Part shown: positions 53,375-62,570 of the stretch, piece by piece
How positions within the stretch are numbered: position 1 is the first letter of the stretch
Layout of the letters: the number at the start of each line of letters is the position of its first letter
DNA from: an uncultured Prevotellaceae bacterium
GTDB lineage: Bacteria > Bacteroidota > Bacteroidia > Bacteroidales > Bacteroidaceae
Assembly: GCA_947305005.1 (NCBI GenBank)
Contig: CAMZCM010000005.1
Location: 62,001 to 126,000, forward strand
Direction of reading: 5' to 3'
DNA length: 64,000 nucleotides
Program-made: the position numbers and the translations under genes
Notes under the pieces: generated by a model
Database searches by the model: none
What the model saw: only the letters and a program-made list of their open reading frames with translations
Told to the model about the DNA's origin: nothing

Positions 53375-54859
53375 TTATGACGCTATGACATTGTGACGTT
53401 TAAAGATGTAATCAAAACTCTCCCGAAGGATTTTCGCTTTTGCTACCCAAAGGGAACCCATATAAAGGACGATGGTAAGGAGGATGCGGAGACCCATGCG
53501 GAGCCATGAAATAGGTAATGAAGCTGTTGCAAAATAAGCGATGGTCATTACGCCGAAAGCGAAGATGAAGAAAGGAACAGTGTCTTTCACAGCATGCCAC
53601 CAGCGAAGACCTATGAGGCTTCGGGCGCAGGCTTGCCAAACGATAAGCCAGACGATGTTCAAAATGACATAGAAGACAACCATCGAGGTGAGACCATAGC
53701 CCAAAGCATAAAGGGCGATGATGCCGCCCCAAACAAGAGCGCAGTTCAATAGACCGATAATCATATTGATAGTGGAACGTCCACGCGAGATGATGAGGTT
53801 CGAATAGAGCGTCACCACAGGTGAGAAGGCACCATAAACGCATAGCAGGGAAAGCAGATTGGCAGAAGCGTGCCACTTCTCACCCACGAGGAGAACGATG
53901 AAGTCTTCGGCAATGAGGGCGAGCCCCAAAAGACAGGGAAAACTGACGAAACAAGTGAAGCGAAGCATCTTGCGGAAGGTGTTCATGAGGCTAGTGGAGT
54001 TGGCGTCATGGGCACTTTCGCGTAATACAGGCTGCGCCACGCCCTGCACCATGCCGCCGATAGTGGAGATGGCTCTGTCATCCCATTTGCGGGCATTGTC
54101 ATAGATGCCGGCGATGTAACCGCCAGGGAAAAAGCGGTTGAGGAGGACACCGAAAGCGTTGTTGTTGAATTGGAAGGCAAGGCTGTTGATGAGGAGCTTC
54201 GATGAGAAACCGAACATCTGCCAAGCGGGACGCAGGTCAATGTGGAGTGTCGGGCGCCAAGGGGAGAAGTACCAGGCGAAGGCGGTGATAGAGCCTACAT
54301 AGACGAGACTCTGGGCAGCCAATCCCCAATAGGCAAAGCCAGCATAGGCGAAGCAGACAGCAGCAATACTGGAAATCGTAATGGAGGCCATCTGCATAAT
54401 GCTGGTCTGTTTGACCTTCAAATGTCCGAAGAGCCAGGCTCGCTGTGCAGTACCGAAACACGAGAAAACAAAGCTCAGGAAGGCGAAGCGCCCCAAGGGA
54501 CAGAGCACAGGCTCGTCGTAGAAGTCGGCAATGAATGGCGCGGAAAAGAAGAGGATGACGTAGAGCACAATTCCCACAATGACATTGAACCAAAAAACGG
54601 CATTGTATTCTTCATGTGTCGGTTCTTGCTTATTGGCTAGTGCCGCTGTGAAACCGCTTTCCTGCAACACGCTGGCAATGTTGGAGAAAATAACGAGTGC
54701 AGCCACCTTGCCAAAGTCTTCAGGGGTAAGGATGTTAAGAATCCATACGCCAAAAGCAGCCTGCAGCAACTGTATCACGCCGTTGCTGAATCCTCCCCAT
54801 ATAAGACCTTGGGCGGTCTTTTGTTTTAAAGATGAGTTATGGCCTGAATACCGATTCAT
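53375..54859 (-). CDS. Wzx/MOP-family polysaccharide flippase
   Basis: 494 residues from ATG 54859; the longer ORF runs into the kdtA gene. About 12-14 membrane helices. The N-terminus TAQGLIWGGFSNGVIQLLQA with ILTPEDFGKVAALVIFSNIA is typical of the polysaccharide-transporter/MOP family, WzxC branch. It flips undecaprenyl-linked oligosaccharide repeat units to the periplasm for O-antigen, capsule or exopolysaccharide assembly. It overlaps the 3' end of kdtA by 23 bases and precedes a fucosyltransferase-like gene, suggesting a small glycan module inserted after kdtA. No polymerase is seen here. Confidence 0.9.
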   Translation of the reverse strand: MNRYSGHNSSLKQKTAQGLIWGGFSNGVIQLLQAAFGVWILNILTPEDFGKVAALVIFSNIASVLQESGFTAALANKQEPTHEEYNAVFWFNVIVGIVLYVILFFSAPFIADFYDEPVLCPLGRFAFLSFVFSCFGTAQRAWLFGHLKVKQTSIMQMASITISSIAAVCFAYAGFAYWGLAAQSLVYVGSITAFAWYFSPWRPTLHIDLRPAWQMFGFSSKLLINSLAFQFNNNAFGVLLNRFFPGGYIAGIYDNARKWDDRAISTIGGMVQGVAQPVLRESAHDANSTSLMNTFRKMLRFTCFVSFPCLLGLALIAEDFIVLLVGEKWHASANLLSLLCVYGAFSPVVTLYSNLIISRGRSTINMIIGLLNCALVWGGIIALYALGYGLTSMVVFYVILNIVWLIVWQACARSLIGLRWWHAVKDTVPFFIFAFGVMTIAYFATASLPISWLRMGLRILLTIVLYMGSLWVAKAKILRESFDYIFKRHNVIAS

Positions 54860-56072
54860 AAATGATTCCTGTAGCACCGGCGTTATCGCAAATGTAATGA
54901 CGGGCAGCATCGGCCGCATGACGATAAGCTTCAGTATCCGTGAGCAGATGGTCTGCGGTATGACAGAACTCTTCTGCATTATGCACTTCAAAGCAAGCAC
55001 CTGCTTCTAATAGGTAACGAGCTTCACGGAAATTTCGGTTGTTGGGACCAATGAGTACAGGAATTCCATAAACTGCTGCTTCGGGAATATTATGAATGCC
55101 CGCGCCGAAACCACCACCTACCATTGCCATATGTCCGTAGCGGTAGATGCTGGAGAGCAGACCGAAACAGTCGATGATGAGAACGTCGGCATCGGCTGCA
55201 TTATCGTTGGTAGCTTGCGTATAACGTAATACACGACGCCCTTTCAAACACTCCTCAATATTTCGCAGATGGTCTTCGCCAATCATGTGTGGAGCAATGA
55301 TTAATTTCAGATTATTGCCTTTGGATAGATACCACGGAATAAATATGGATTCATCGGGTGCCCAGCTACTACCGGCAATGAACACAGGATAGACACCGGC
55401 AAAGCGTTCCACTAAAGGAAGGGGCTTAGCTGCATCGCGAATATCAAGAACACGGTCAAAACGAGTGTCACCGGTTATGGTCACGTTGTCTATATGGCCA
55501 AGGGACGCCAACAAGTCTTTTGATTGTTGGTTTTGAACATAGAAATGCGTGATGGTGTTCAGCACCTTGGTATAGCCCGTCAGGCTACCATACCAACGGA
55601 AGAACACCTGTGAGGGGCGGAAGATGCTACTGACACTATACACAGGGATATTGCGTTTGCGACAACCTTTCAGATAATTCTGCCAGAACTCATATTTAAT
55701 CAGGAAGAGCATTTCCGGCTTCACATAATGGAAGAATAGACGTACGTTCATTGGAGTGTCCAACGGAAGGTAGCAGATGACGTCGGCACCATCCCAGTTC
55801 TTGCGAACTTCATACCCGGAAGGGGAGAAAAAGGTGAGCAGAATCTTATATTCAGGATGTTCGCGGCGGATACGTTCCATTAAGGGACGTCCCTGTTCAA
55901 ACTCTCCGAGTGAAGCGGCATGGAACCAGATATATCGAGCGTCTTTCTCTACTTGCCGTTTCAACATGAGAAATGCCTTTTGATGACCAATAGCCAACTT
56001 GCGGGCTCGCTTATTGAATATGGCGGCGATGCCCACGGCACACATGTAAAGATAAATAGCGAGACTATACAC
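54837..56072 (-). CDS. waaA: 3-deoxy-D-manno-octulosonic acid (Kdo) transferase
   Basis: 411 residues; the start codon is GTG (56072) and the N-terminus is the family's membrane anchor MYSLAIYLYMCAVGIAAIF. IWFHAASLGEFEQGRPLMER contains the catalytic Glu, and IKYEFWQNYLKGCRKRNIPV and GSSWAPDESIFIPWYLSK are conserved GT30 blocks, as is MAMVGGGFGAGIHNIPEAAV, the CMP-Kdo binding region. It adds Kdo to lipid A precursors at the inner membrane, so this organism makes LPS or LOS. It lies 30 bases downstream of gltX across a short GTTTAA-repeat spacer. Confidence 0.95.
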   Translation of the reverse strand: MYSLAIYLYMCAVGIAAIFNKRARKLAIGHQKAFLMLKRQVEKDARYIWFHAASLGEFEQGRPLMERIRREHPEYKILLTFFSPSGYEVRKNWDGADVICYLPLDTPMNVRLFFHYVKPEMLFLIKYEFWQNYLKGCRKRNIPVYSVSSIFRPSQVFFRWYGSLTGYTKVLNTITHFYVQNQQSKDLLASLGHIDNVTITGDTRFDRVLDIRDAAKPLPLVERFAGVYPVFIAGSSWAPDESIFIPWYLSKGNNLKLIIAPHMIGEDHLRNIEECLKGRRVLRYTQATNDNAADADVLIIDCFGLLSSIYRYGHMAMVGGGFGAGIHNIPEAAVYGIPVLIGPNNRNFREARYLLEAGACFEVHNAEEFCHTADHLLTDTEAYRHAADAARHYICDNAGATGIIYESVFRP

Positions 56073-56101
56073 GGTTCGTTGAATGTTTAAGTGTTTAACG
56101 T

Positions 56102-57655
56102 TTAGAGATTTGAAATGGCAAAATCCATACGTCGCAGAACTTCTTCCTTACCGAGGAAAGCGGCGAGACCGTACATGTCAGGTCCTTGTCCCTCGCCAAC
56201 GAGGCATACGCGCCAGGCATTCCAAGGTTTGATGCCAGTTTGTTCGACCCACGGATCAATCACTGCTTTCTGACCTTCAACACTGAAATCATCGATAGTG
56301 GCAATGACATCACGTAGTTGCTGCATCTCTTGTGTGGTGCCTTCCTTCCAGTTCTTCTTGATGAACTTGTCTTCACGATCGAACGTAGTCGGAGCAATGA
56401 AGAAGAAACGGCAGAGCGGCCATAGATCGCGGATAAAGGAGACATTGCGTTTGCGGGGACCTTCTTTCGTGTCGTATTCGATGACCTTTGATTTCATCAT
56501 GCTTACAACTTCTGCTGCGCGCTCCTCAGTGGTTTCAATGCCCTGTTCTGCCAATAGCTTCACAAAGTCGGGAGCCCATTCGGCATCGCTCAACTGCATC
56601 AGATATTCGCGGTTGAACCAATAGCCTTTGACATAGTCGAAGCGTGCGCCGTTCTTGGAACATTTCTCCAGATTGAATTTTTCTACGAGTTCATCCAAAG
56701 AAAGAATCTCTTGTTCACCACCTGGGTTCCAGCCTAAGAGAGCAAGGAAATTGATGACAGCCTGAGGCAGGTAACCACTCTCACGATAGCCACTGCTGAC
56801 CTCGCCGCTCTTAGGATCGTGCCATTCAAGAGGGAATACGGGGAAACCGAGACGATCGCCATCGCGCTTAGAGAGTTTTCCCTTGCCGTCCGGTTTCAAC
56901 AAAAGCGGCAGGTGAGCGAATCGGGGCATCGTGTCTTCCCAACCGAAAGCTCGATAAAGGAGCACGTGCAAAGGTGCCGAGGGCAACCATTCTTCACCAC
57001 GGATGACATGAGTTACTTCCATCAGATGGTCATCGACAATATTGGCAAGGTGATAGGTGGGGAGTTGGTCGGCACTTTTCCAAAGAACCTTATCATCAAG
57101 AATGGAACTATTGATACATACATCGCCACGGATAATATCGTTGACGTGGACATCCTCGCCCGGTTCAATAAGGAAGCGGACGACGTAGGGATGGCCTTCG
57201 GCAATCAGTCGGTCTGTTTCCTCTTGTCCTAAAGTCAAAGAATTGCGCATCTGTCCACGTGTAGAAGCATCGTATTGGAAGTTCTCCACGGCTTCGCGCT
57301 TAGCTGTAAGTTCTTCTGGCGTGTCGAAAGCGATATAGGCACGTCCGGCATCTAAGAGCTGTTTCACATATTGCTTATAGATATCCTTACGTTCGCTTTG
57401 ACGATACGGACCGTGACTGCCGCCGAAACTAACGCCTTCATCAAACTCAATACCTAACCATTTGAAGGCTTCGATAATATATTCTTCTGCTCCAGGCACG
57501 AAACGTGTAGAGTCTGTATCTTCGATTCGAAAAATCAATTCGCCACCGTGCTGACGGGCAAAAAGATAGTTATATAATGCCGTGCGGACACCTCCGATAT
57601 GGAGGGGACCAGTGGGCGACGGAGCGAAACGAACGCGTACTTTTGTGGTGCTCAT
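56102..57655 (-). CDS. gltX: Glutamyl-tRNA synthetase
   Basis: 517 residues from ATG 57655. The class I synthetase HIGH motif is [20 protein letters not shown]; the KMSKS loop reads [35 protein letters not shown] is also diagnostic. The C-terminal anticodon-binding domain runs from about residue 360. It charges tRNA-Glu in the cytosol; whether it also charges tRNA-Gln cannot be seen. It heads a leftward run gltX-waaA-wzx-GT-C1 peptidase and diverges from the pgpH-like gene through a symmetric promoter. Confidence 0.96.
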   Translation of the reverse strand: MSTTKVRVRFAPSPTGPLHIGGVRTALYNYLFARQHGGELIFRIEDTDSTRFVPGAEEYIIEAFKWLGIEFDEGVSFGGSHGPYRQSERKDIYKQYVKQLLDAGRAYIAFDTPEELTAKREAVENFQYDASTRGQMRNSLTLGQEETDRLIAEGHPYVVRFLIEPGEDVHVNDIIRGDVCINSSILDDKVLWKSADQLPTYHLANIVDDHLMEVTHVIRGEEWLPSAPLHVLLYRAFGWEDTMPRFAHLPLLLKPDGKGKLSKRDGDRLGFPVFPLEWHDPKSGEVSSGYRESGYLPQAVINFLALLGWNPGGEQEILSLDELVEKFNLEKCSKNGARFDYVKGYWFNREYLMQLSDAEWAPDFVKLLAEQGIETTEERAAEVVSMMKSKVIEYDTKEGPRKRNVSFIRDLWPLCRFFFIAPTTFDREDKFIKKNWKEGTTQEMQQLRDVIATIDDFSVEGQKAVIDPWVEQTGIKPWNAWRVCLVGEGQGPDMYGLAAFLGKEEVLRRMDFAISNL

Positions 57656-57679
57656 AAGTGATATATTCATAATTTTTTG

Positions 57680-57687
57680 CAAAAATA
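57680..57687 (-). promoter_or_regulatory. -7 element for gltX
   Basis: TATTTTTG on the minus strand, 25 bases before ATG 57655, forming the outer end of a 13-bp inverted repeat. Confidence 0.6.
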
Positions 57688-57721
57688 CAACAAATTATTG
57701 ACGCGAGCGCAAATAATGTTG

Positions 57722-57729
57722 TATTTTTG
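57722..57729 (+). promoter_or_regulatory. -7 element for the pgpH-like gene
   Basis: TATTTTTG, 23 bases before ATG 57753, mirror image of the gltX element. Confidence 0.6.
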
Positions 57730-57752
57730 TCCGCAGATTATAGAAACATTTT

Positions 57753-59873
57753 ATGAGCAGATTCAACAAACCGCAGTCAAGGACCTGGAAAAACTACTTA
57801 TTGCAGGCTCTTTTCATCGTTGTTACGACGCTAATCATCGTATGGCTCTTGCCGCATGGCGACAATGTAGCCTTGCATTTGGAGAAGGGTAAACCATGGC
57901 CTCATGGCCGTCTGATAGCACCTTATGACTTTCCTATTCTGAAACCAGATACGGTGATACAGAGAGAACGTGATAGTATCCAACGTGCTTTTGAACCTTA
58001 TTTTGAGATGATGCCGGAGGTGGAAGCAAAGCAGTTGACGGCCTTACGGGAAGCTTTCCAATCCCCAACGGGTATTGATTTGCCTCATGCCTATTATTCT
58101 TTCTTGGAGGCTGGTTTGCATGAGATTTATAGCAAGGGCATTATTGATGTCAATGATTTACAAGTGCTACAACTGCAAAATACGGTGTCGGTAAATGTAT
58201 ATCAAGGAAATGAATCCATAACAATTCCTATTGCTCAACTCTATACGGAGAAATCTGCTTACGAACATCTATTTGCGAACCTTGATAGTCATCAGTTAAG
58301 CCGACAGAAACTACAGCGTCTGGACTTGAACCAATATCTGTGGCCCAATCTCTCATATGATGAGGGCAAGTCCAAAGAACGTTGGGAAGATATGGAACGT
58401 TCATTAATCCCAAGTTCTGGCGTAGTGGTAGAAGGGCAGAACATTATTGACAGGGGAGATATCATCACCGATCAAACTATTCAGATCCTTAATAGTTACA
58501 TCAAGGCGAAGAATGACCATAATGTTTCTAAAAAGGCTGGATACTTGATGCTGGTTGGACAACTGCTGTATGTATGTGTCATTTTGATTTGTCTGGTGGT
58601 GTATTTTAACCTGTTCCGTCAGGATTATCTTGTCAATGTCCGTAGTGTCTTATTGATTTGGATTGCATTGTTGATTTATCCGCTCGTGACGTCGATATTT
58701 GTACACCATAATTGGCTTTCGGTATATCTGATTCCTTATGCCATGTTGCCTCTTTTCATCCGTGTATTCATGGACTCACGTACGGCCTTTATCACTCACG
58801 TGGCAACAGTTTTGCTTTGTGCCTTGTCGCTCCGTTCGCCTTTTGAGTTTGTCGCCACGCAGATAACAGCAGGCTTAATTGCTATCTATTCCATGAGGGA
58901 GATGTCTGAACGTTCGCAGATTATCAGAATGGCCTCAATGGTGACGTTGTCGGCACTCCTTGTATATCTTAGTATGGATTTTACCCATGGACGTTCATTC
59001 CTGGGAGATGATGCGATGACACGTGTTGACTATAGTTACTACATATATATTACCCTTTCCGGTGTGCTTCTGCTTTTCGCATATCCGTTGATGGCTTTGT
59101 TGGAACGGTTGTTTGGTTTCACCAGCAATGTGACGTTGGTAGAACTCTCCAATATCAACCGTCCTCTGTTGCATACTCTTTCAGAGACGGCTCCTGGAAC
59201 ATTCCAGCATTCCATGCAGGTGGCCAATCTTGCGGCTGAAGTTGCTAATAAGATAGGAGCAAAAGCACAACTTGTCCGTACGGGTGCACTCTATCATGAT
59301 ATCGGCAAGATGAGTAATCCCGAATATTTCACAGAGAACCAGCTCGGTGGCGTGAATCCTCACAAAATGCTGAGTAATAAGGAAAGTGCCGCCATCATTC
59401 TGCGTCATATTGTTGACGGCGAAGAGATGGCAGATCGTAATCAGCTGCCCCGCGTCATTCGTGATTTCATCTCAACCCATCATGGTCGTGGTGTTGCCAA
59501 ATATTTCTACATCAGCGAGAAAAATGAACACCCGGATGAGGATGTCGATATAGCAGATTATACCTATAAGGGACCTAATCCGAGTACAACAGAACAGGCC
59601 ATATTGATGATGGTGGATGCGGTAGAAGCGACGGCCCGCTCATTGACGGAATATACTGAAGAGAGTATTGGTCAGTTAGTTGATCGTACGATTGACGGTC
59701 AGGTTGCAGACGGCTTCTTTACCGAATGTCCTATCACGTTCCGTGATATCTACACGGCCAAAGAAGTACTGAAAGAGAAGCTTAAGACCATCTATCACAC
59801 TCGTGTCTCTTATCCGACACTGAAGACTGAAAAACAACTTCCTGTTCAAGAGACAGGATCAACGTCGAAATAG
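57753..59873 (+). CDS. 7TMR-HD family phosphohydrolase (PgpH-like)
   Basis: 706 residues. One N-terminal helix (ALFIVVTTLIIVWLLP), a periplasmic 7TMR-HDED domain (residues about 50-260), seven membrane helices (about 270-470) and a cytosolic HD domain. The HD metal residues are PGTFQHSMQVANLAAEVANK, GALYHDIGKMSNPEYFTENQ and the DFISTHHGRGVAKYFY segment, with MMVDAVEATARSL near the end. Listeria PgpH of this architecture hydrolyses cyclic di-AMP. The same activity is the best guess here. The 3' end overlaps the convergent priA by 28 bases. Confidence 0.9.
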   Translation: MSRFNKPQSRTWKNYLLQALFIVVTTLIIVWLLPHGDNVALHLEKGKPWPHGRLIAPYDFPILKPDTVIQRERDSIQRAFEPYFEMMPEVEAKQLTALREAFQSPTGIDLPHAYYSFLEAGLHEIYSKGIIDVNDLQVLQLQNTVSVNVYQGNESITIPIAQLYTEKSAYEHLFANLDSHQLSRQKLQRLDLNQYLWPNLSYDEGKSKERWEDMERSLIPSSGVVVEGQNIIDRGDIITDQTIQILNSYIKAKNDHNVSKKAGYLMLVGQLLYVCVILICLVVYFNLFRQDYLVNVRSVLLIWIALLIYPLVTSIFVHHNWLSVYLIPYAMLPLFIRVFMDSRTAFITHVATVLLCALSLRSPFEFVATQITAGLIAIYSMREMSERSQIIRMASMVTLSALLVYLSMDFTHGRSFLGDDAMTRVDYSYYIYITLSGVLLLFAYPLMALLERLFGFTSNVTLVELSNINRPLLHTLSETAPGTFQHSMQVANLAAEVANKIGAKAQLVRTGALYHDIGKMSNPEYFTENQLGGVNPHKMLSNKESAAIILRHIVDGEEMADRNQLPRVIRDFISTHHGRGVAKYFYISEKNEHPDEDVDIADYTYKGPNPSTTEQAILMMVDAVEATARSLTEYTEESIGQLVDRTIDGQVADGFFTECPITFRDIYTAKEVLKEKLKTIYHTRVSYPTLKTEKQLPVQETGSTSK

Positions 59874-61846
59874 AGATGGGCAGCTCCATAAGCGTGTTCA
59901 GATAATAACTCTGTACGTGTCTGGTGAAGGATTTGCCGTACCTGAGCCAAAGGTATGGTGTGTTCCAATTTGAGGAGAACACGACGGATAAACAAGCTTT
60001 GAACACGAGGAATAGGTGGCTCGTCAGGGCCTAATACACGGCTGCCAAAATGTAGGCGGAGACGTTGAGCTGCATCGCGGGCCAGATCGTCAACGATTGA
60101 GGCATGACGATGTTTGATGTATAAGACAATCATTCGCGTAAAAGGAGGATAGGAGAATTCACGTCGTTCCAACATCTGCGACTGATACATCTCTTCGTAA
60201 TCATTCTCTACCACTTGACGGATGAGCGGCAAGTCCGCATTCATGGTCTGTAATAATACACGTCCGCGTTGTTGGCGGCGTCCAGACCGACCTGCGACCT
60301 GTGCCATCATTTGATAAGCTCGTTCGTAAGCGCGGAAGTCCGGTTGATTTAACATGGTGTCGGCGGACAGGACGCCTACGACACTGACATGTTCAAAATC
60401 GAGTCCTTTGGTGACCATTTGTGTGCCGACGAGAACATCGGTCTTTCCCTGCGCAAAATCATCAATAATCTGTTCATATTCCGTACGGGTACGGGTCGTG
60501 TCAAGGTCCATACGGGCTACACGTGCCTCGGGAAAGTACTGCTGTAGCTCATCTTCGATGCGTTCTGTACCGAAACCACGCCCACGAAGATCCGGGTTCT
60601 CACATGCAGGGCATTGCTGCGGTATATCACTGGTATAGCCACAGTAGTGGCAGGTCATGCGTCCGCTGCGTTTATGCAGTGTCAATGGAACATCGCAGTG
60701 AGGACAACGCGGAACCCACCCGCAGACGTGACATTGTACTTGTGGGGCATAACCTCGTCGGTTTTGGAATAGAATCACCTGTTCGCCAGTGGCAAATGCC
60801 GTCTGCATCGCCTCCAATAGCTGTGGCGAGAAAGGCCCTTGCATCATGCGTTTGCGGCGTAGCTCTTTGATATTGACAATCTCCACCTCAGGTAACTGCA
60901 CCTGCCCATAGCGTTCATAGAGACGTACAATGCCGTATTTGTTCCTTCGAACATTGTAATAACTCTCCAGGGAAGGGGTGGCGGTGCCAAGAAGCGTTCG
61001 GGCGTGAGCACGGGCGGCCATGAGAATGGCGACATTACGGGCATGATAACGAGGCGCTGGATCCTGTTGCTTGAAATTGACTTCATGTTCCTCGTCAACA
61101 ATGACAAGTCCTAGACGTTGAAATGGAAGGAAAATGCTGGAGCGGACACCCACGATGATGTCGTAAGGGTGATCAGACACCTGCCGCATCCATATCTCAG
61201 CCCGTTGGCTGTCGCTGAATTTGCTGTGATATACGCCTAAACGTTCTCCGAAAACAGCTCGGAGGCGGTCTGTCAATTGGCTCGTCAGAACGATTTCTGG
61301 AAGAAGATACAATACCTGTTCACCACGCGCTATAGCATCGGCAATCAAATGGGTGTATATCTCCGTCTTACCACTGGATGTGACACCATGAAGCAGACAT
61401 ACGGGGTGCTGTTGCCATTGCTGATGAATCTCATTCAGCGCAGTAGATTGTGCAGGGGAGAGGGAAGGAAGAAGCGGTAAGCTATCCCAACAGGATGTTT
61501 GTTCGGATAGCTGATGCTTCTTACTCCTTTTAAGTTTCGCTGGTAATGCAGCCTTGAATACTTCCCCGATACTGCAGAGGTAGTAATCAGCCATCCATTG
61601 CCAGAGCTTGAGTTGTTCTGGAACGATGACAGGCTGTTCATCGATGATGCTGATGACATCTTTGATCGTCATTCCCTCGGGATGTTGGTCGTGCAAACGC
61701 ACAATCAACCCTGTGACAAGTTTCTTCGTACCGAATGGCACTGAAACTCTGCACCCTACCTTTGCTTGCTCTTGGAGCTCAGAAGGTAGGGCGTATGTGA
61801 AGAATCCCGGAAGCGGGACGGGGAGAACGACGTCAACAAAAGTCAC
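59846..61846 (-). CDS. priA: Primosomal protein N' (PriA helicase)
   Basis: 666 residues, somewhat shorter than E. coli PriA (732). An N-terminal 3'-DNA-binding domain (VVLPVPLPGFFTYALPSELQ, VSVPFGTKKLVTGLIV) precedes the helicase: Walker A LLHGVTSSGKTEIYTHLI, Walker B VIVDEEHEVNFKQQDP, and motif VAGRSGRRQQRGRV. Eight Cys in CHVCGWVPRCPHCDVPLTLH and CHYCGYTSDIPQQCPACENP form the two zinc sites. PriA reloads the replisome at stalled forks. The last 28 bases lie antisense to the end of the pgpH-like gene. It follows the barrel-protein gene by 8 bases. Confidence 0.96.
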   Translation of the reverse strand: MTFVDVVLPVPLPGFFTYALPSELQEQAKVGCRVSVPFGTKKLVTGLIVRLHDQHPEGMTIKDVISIIDEQPVIVPEQLKLWQWMADYYLCSIGEVFKAALPAKLKRSKKHQLSEQTSCWDSLPLLPSLSPAQSTALNEIHQQWQQHPVCLLHGVTSSGKTEIYTHLIADAIARGEQVLYLLPEIVLTSQLTDRLRAVFGERLGVYHSKFSDSQRAEIWMRQVSDHPYDIIVGVRSSIFLPFQRLGLVIVDEEHEVNFKQQDPAPRYHARNVAILMAARAHARTLLGTATPSLESYYNVRRNKYGIVRLYERYGQVQLPEVEIVNIKELRRKRMMQGPFSPQLLEAMQTAFATGEQVILFQNRRGYAPQVQCHVCGWVPRCPHCDVPLTLHKRSGRMTCHYCGYTSDIPQQCPACENPDLRGRGFGTERIEDELQQYFPEARVARMDLDTTRTRTEYEQIIDDFAQGKTDVLVGTQMVTKGLDFEHVSVVGVLSADTMLNQPDFRAYERAYQMMAQVAGRSGRRQQRGRVLLQTMNADLPLIRQVVENDYEEMYQSQMLERREFSYPPFTRMIVLYIKHRHASIVDDLARDAAQRLRLHFGSRVLGPDEPPIPRVQSLFIRRVLLKLEHTIPLAQVRQILHQTRTELLSEHAYGAAHLYFDVDPVS

Positions 61847-61854
61847 GTGATGAC

Positions 61855-62520
61855 TTAGAAATAATAAGTGGCACGAGCCTGCCAGGTGTTATTCTTTGTG
61901 TCGCCTGTGATCTGATCCGTAATGACACTGGTGGCATTGTCTCTTACAGTCTCCAGAATGCTGCCGCTTTTCGTCAATGGGATGTTGTAGGTGATACCAA
62001 GTTGCAGGTGGCTGAACAACATCGCACCAACACCGATGTTCCAACTAAAGCTACTGCGTTCAAAGGTGGATTCTAAGTTGCCAACGGTGCTTAATGCCGT
62101 GTTGGCAATGTCGCCAAGACTCCAGCTTTTATCGCCGATATTCCAGTTCCATTGAGGACCGGTAGCAACATAGACAGCAGCAAGGCTTCCGAGACCAATC
62201 TGGTAGCGCAGGTTGATGGGAACGTTGATGTAGTGAAGGGACTTTGTTTCTGTAGTACCGTCCACATCAAAAGAGACACCCTTGTTGTTGTAGAGGATGG
62301 CACCATCAATGCCCACACCGACGATGGGGAGTGTGAACTTTGCCTTGGGACCGATGAAGAAACCGGAACGGTTGTTGGAACTCAGACCTGAAAAATCATC
62401 GGATAAGTCAAGCTTGTTGAGGTCGTAACCACCTTCAACACCCCAGCTGAGCTGAGCGTTGGCTGTCATTGTCAACGCCATGAGGGCGATGATAAATGAG
62501 TAAATTCTTTTCATACGCAT
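61855..62520 (-). CDS. Outer-membrane beta-barrel protein (PorT/OMP_b-brl_2-like)
   Basis: 221 residues. Signal peptide ends ALTMTANA with Gln at +1. The mature part LSWGVEGGYDLNKLDLSDDF is the typical start of the PF13568 outer-membrane barrel family; alternating strands follow (FFIGPKAKFTLPIVGVGIDG, HYINVPINLRYQIG) and the last residue is Phe (ARATYYF), as expected for BAM-inserted barrels. It lies between gldN and priA on the same strand. PorT, a T9SS protein, is of this fold, but general porin-family proteins look the same, so a T9SS role is only suggested by position. Confidence 0.85.
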   Translation of the reverse strand: MRMKRIYSFIIALMALTMTANAQLSWGVEGGYDLNKLDLSDDFSGLSSNNRSGFFIGPKAKFTLPIVGVGIDGAILYNNKGVSFDVDGTTETKSLHYINVPINLRYQIGLGSLAAVYVATGPQWNWNIGDKSWSLGDIANTALSTVGNLESTFERSSFSWNIGVGAMLFSHLQLGITYNIPLTKSGSILETVRDNATSVITDQITGDTKNNTWQARATYYF

Positions 62521-62547
62521 GAAAGATTAAAGGTAAATAAATATAAT

Positions 62548-62559
62548 AACTGATCAGTT
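62548..62559. promoter_or_regulatory. 12-bp perfect palindrome between gldN and the barrel gene
   Basis: AACTGATCAGTT lies in the 50-base gap. It may be an operator or a weak hairpin; there is no T-run for termination. Confidence 0.35.
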
Positions 62560-62570
62560 GTCTGTAGGGA

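Larger units (their letters stand above)
57680..57729. repeat. 13-bp perfect inverted repeat in the gltX/pgpH divergent promoter
   Basis: CAAAAATACAACA (57680-57692) and TGTTGTATTTTTG (57717-57729) are exact reverse complements, with further partial symmetry (ATTATT/AATAAT) inwards to a GACGCGAGCGC centre. The arm ends are the two opposed -7 elements. Confidence 0.85.
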
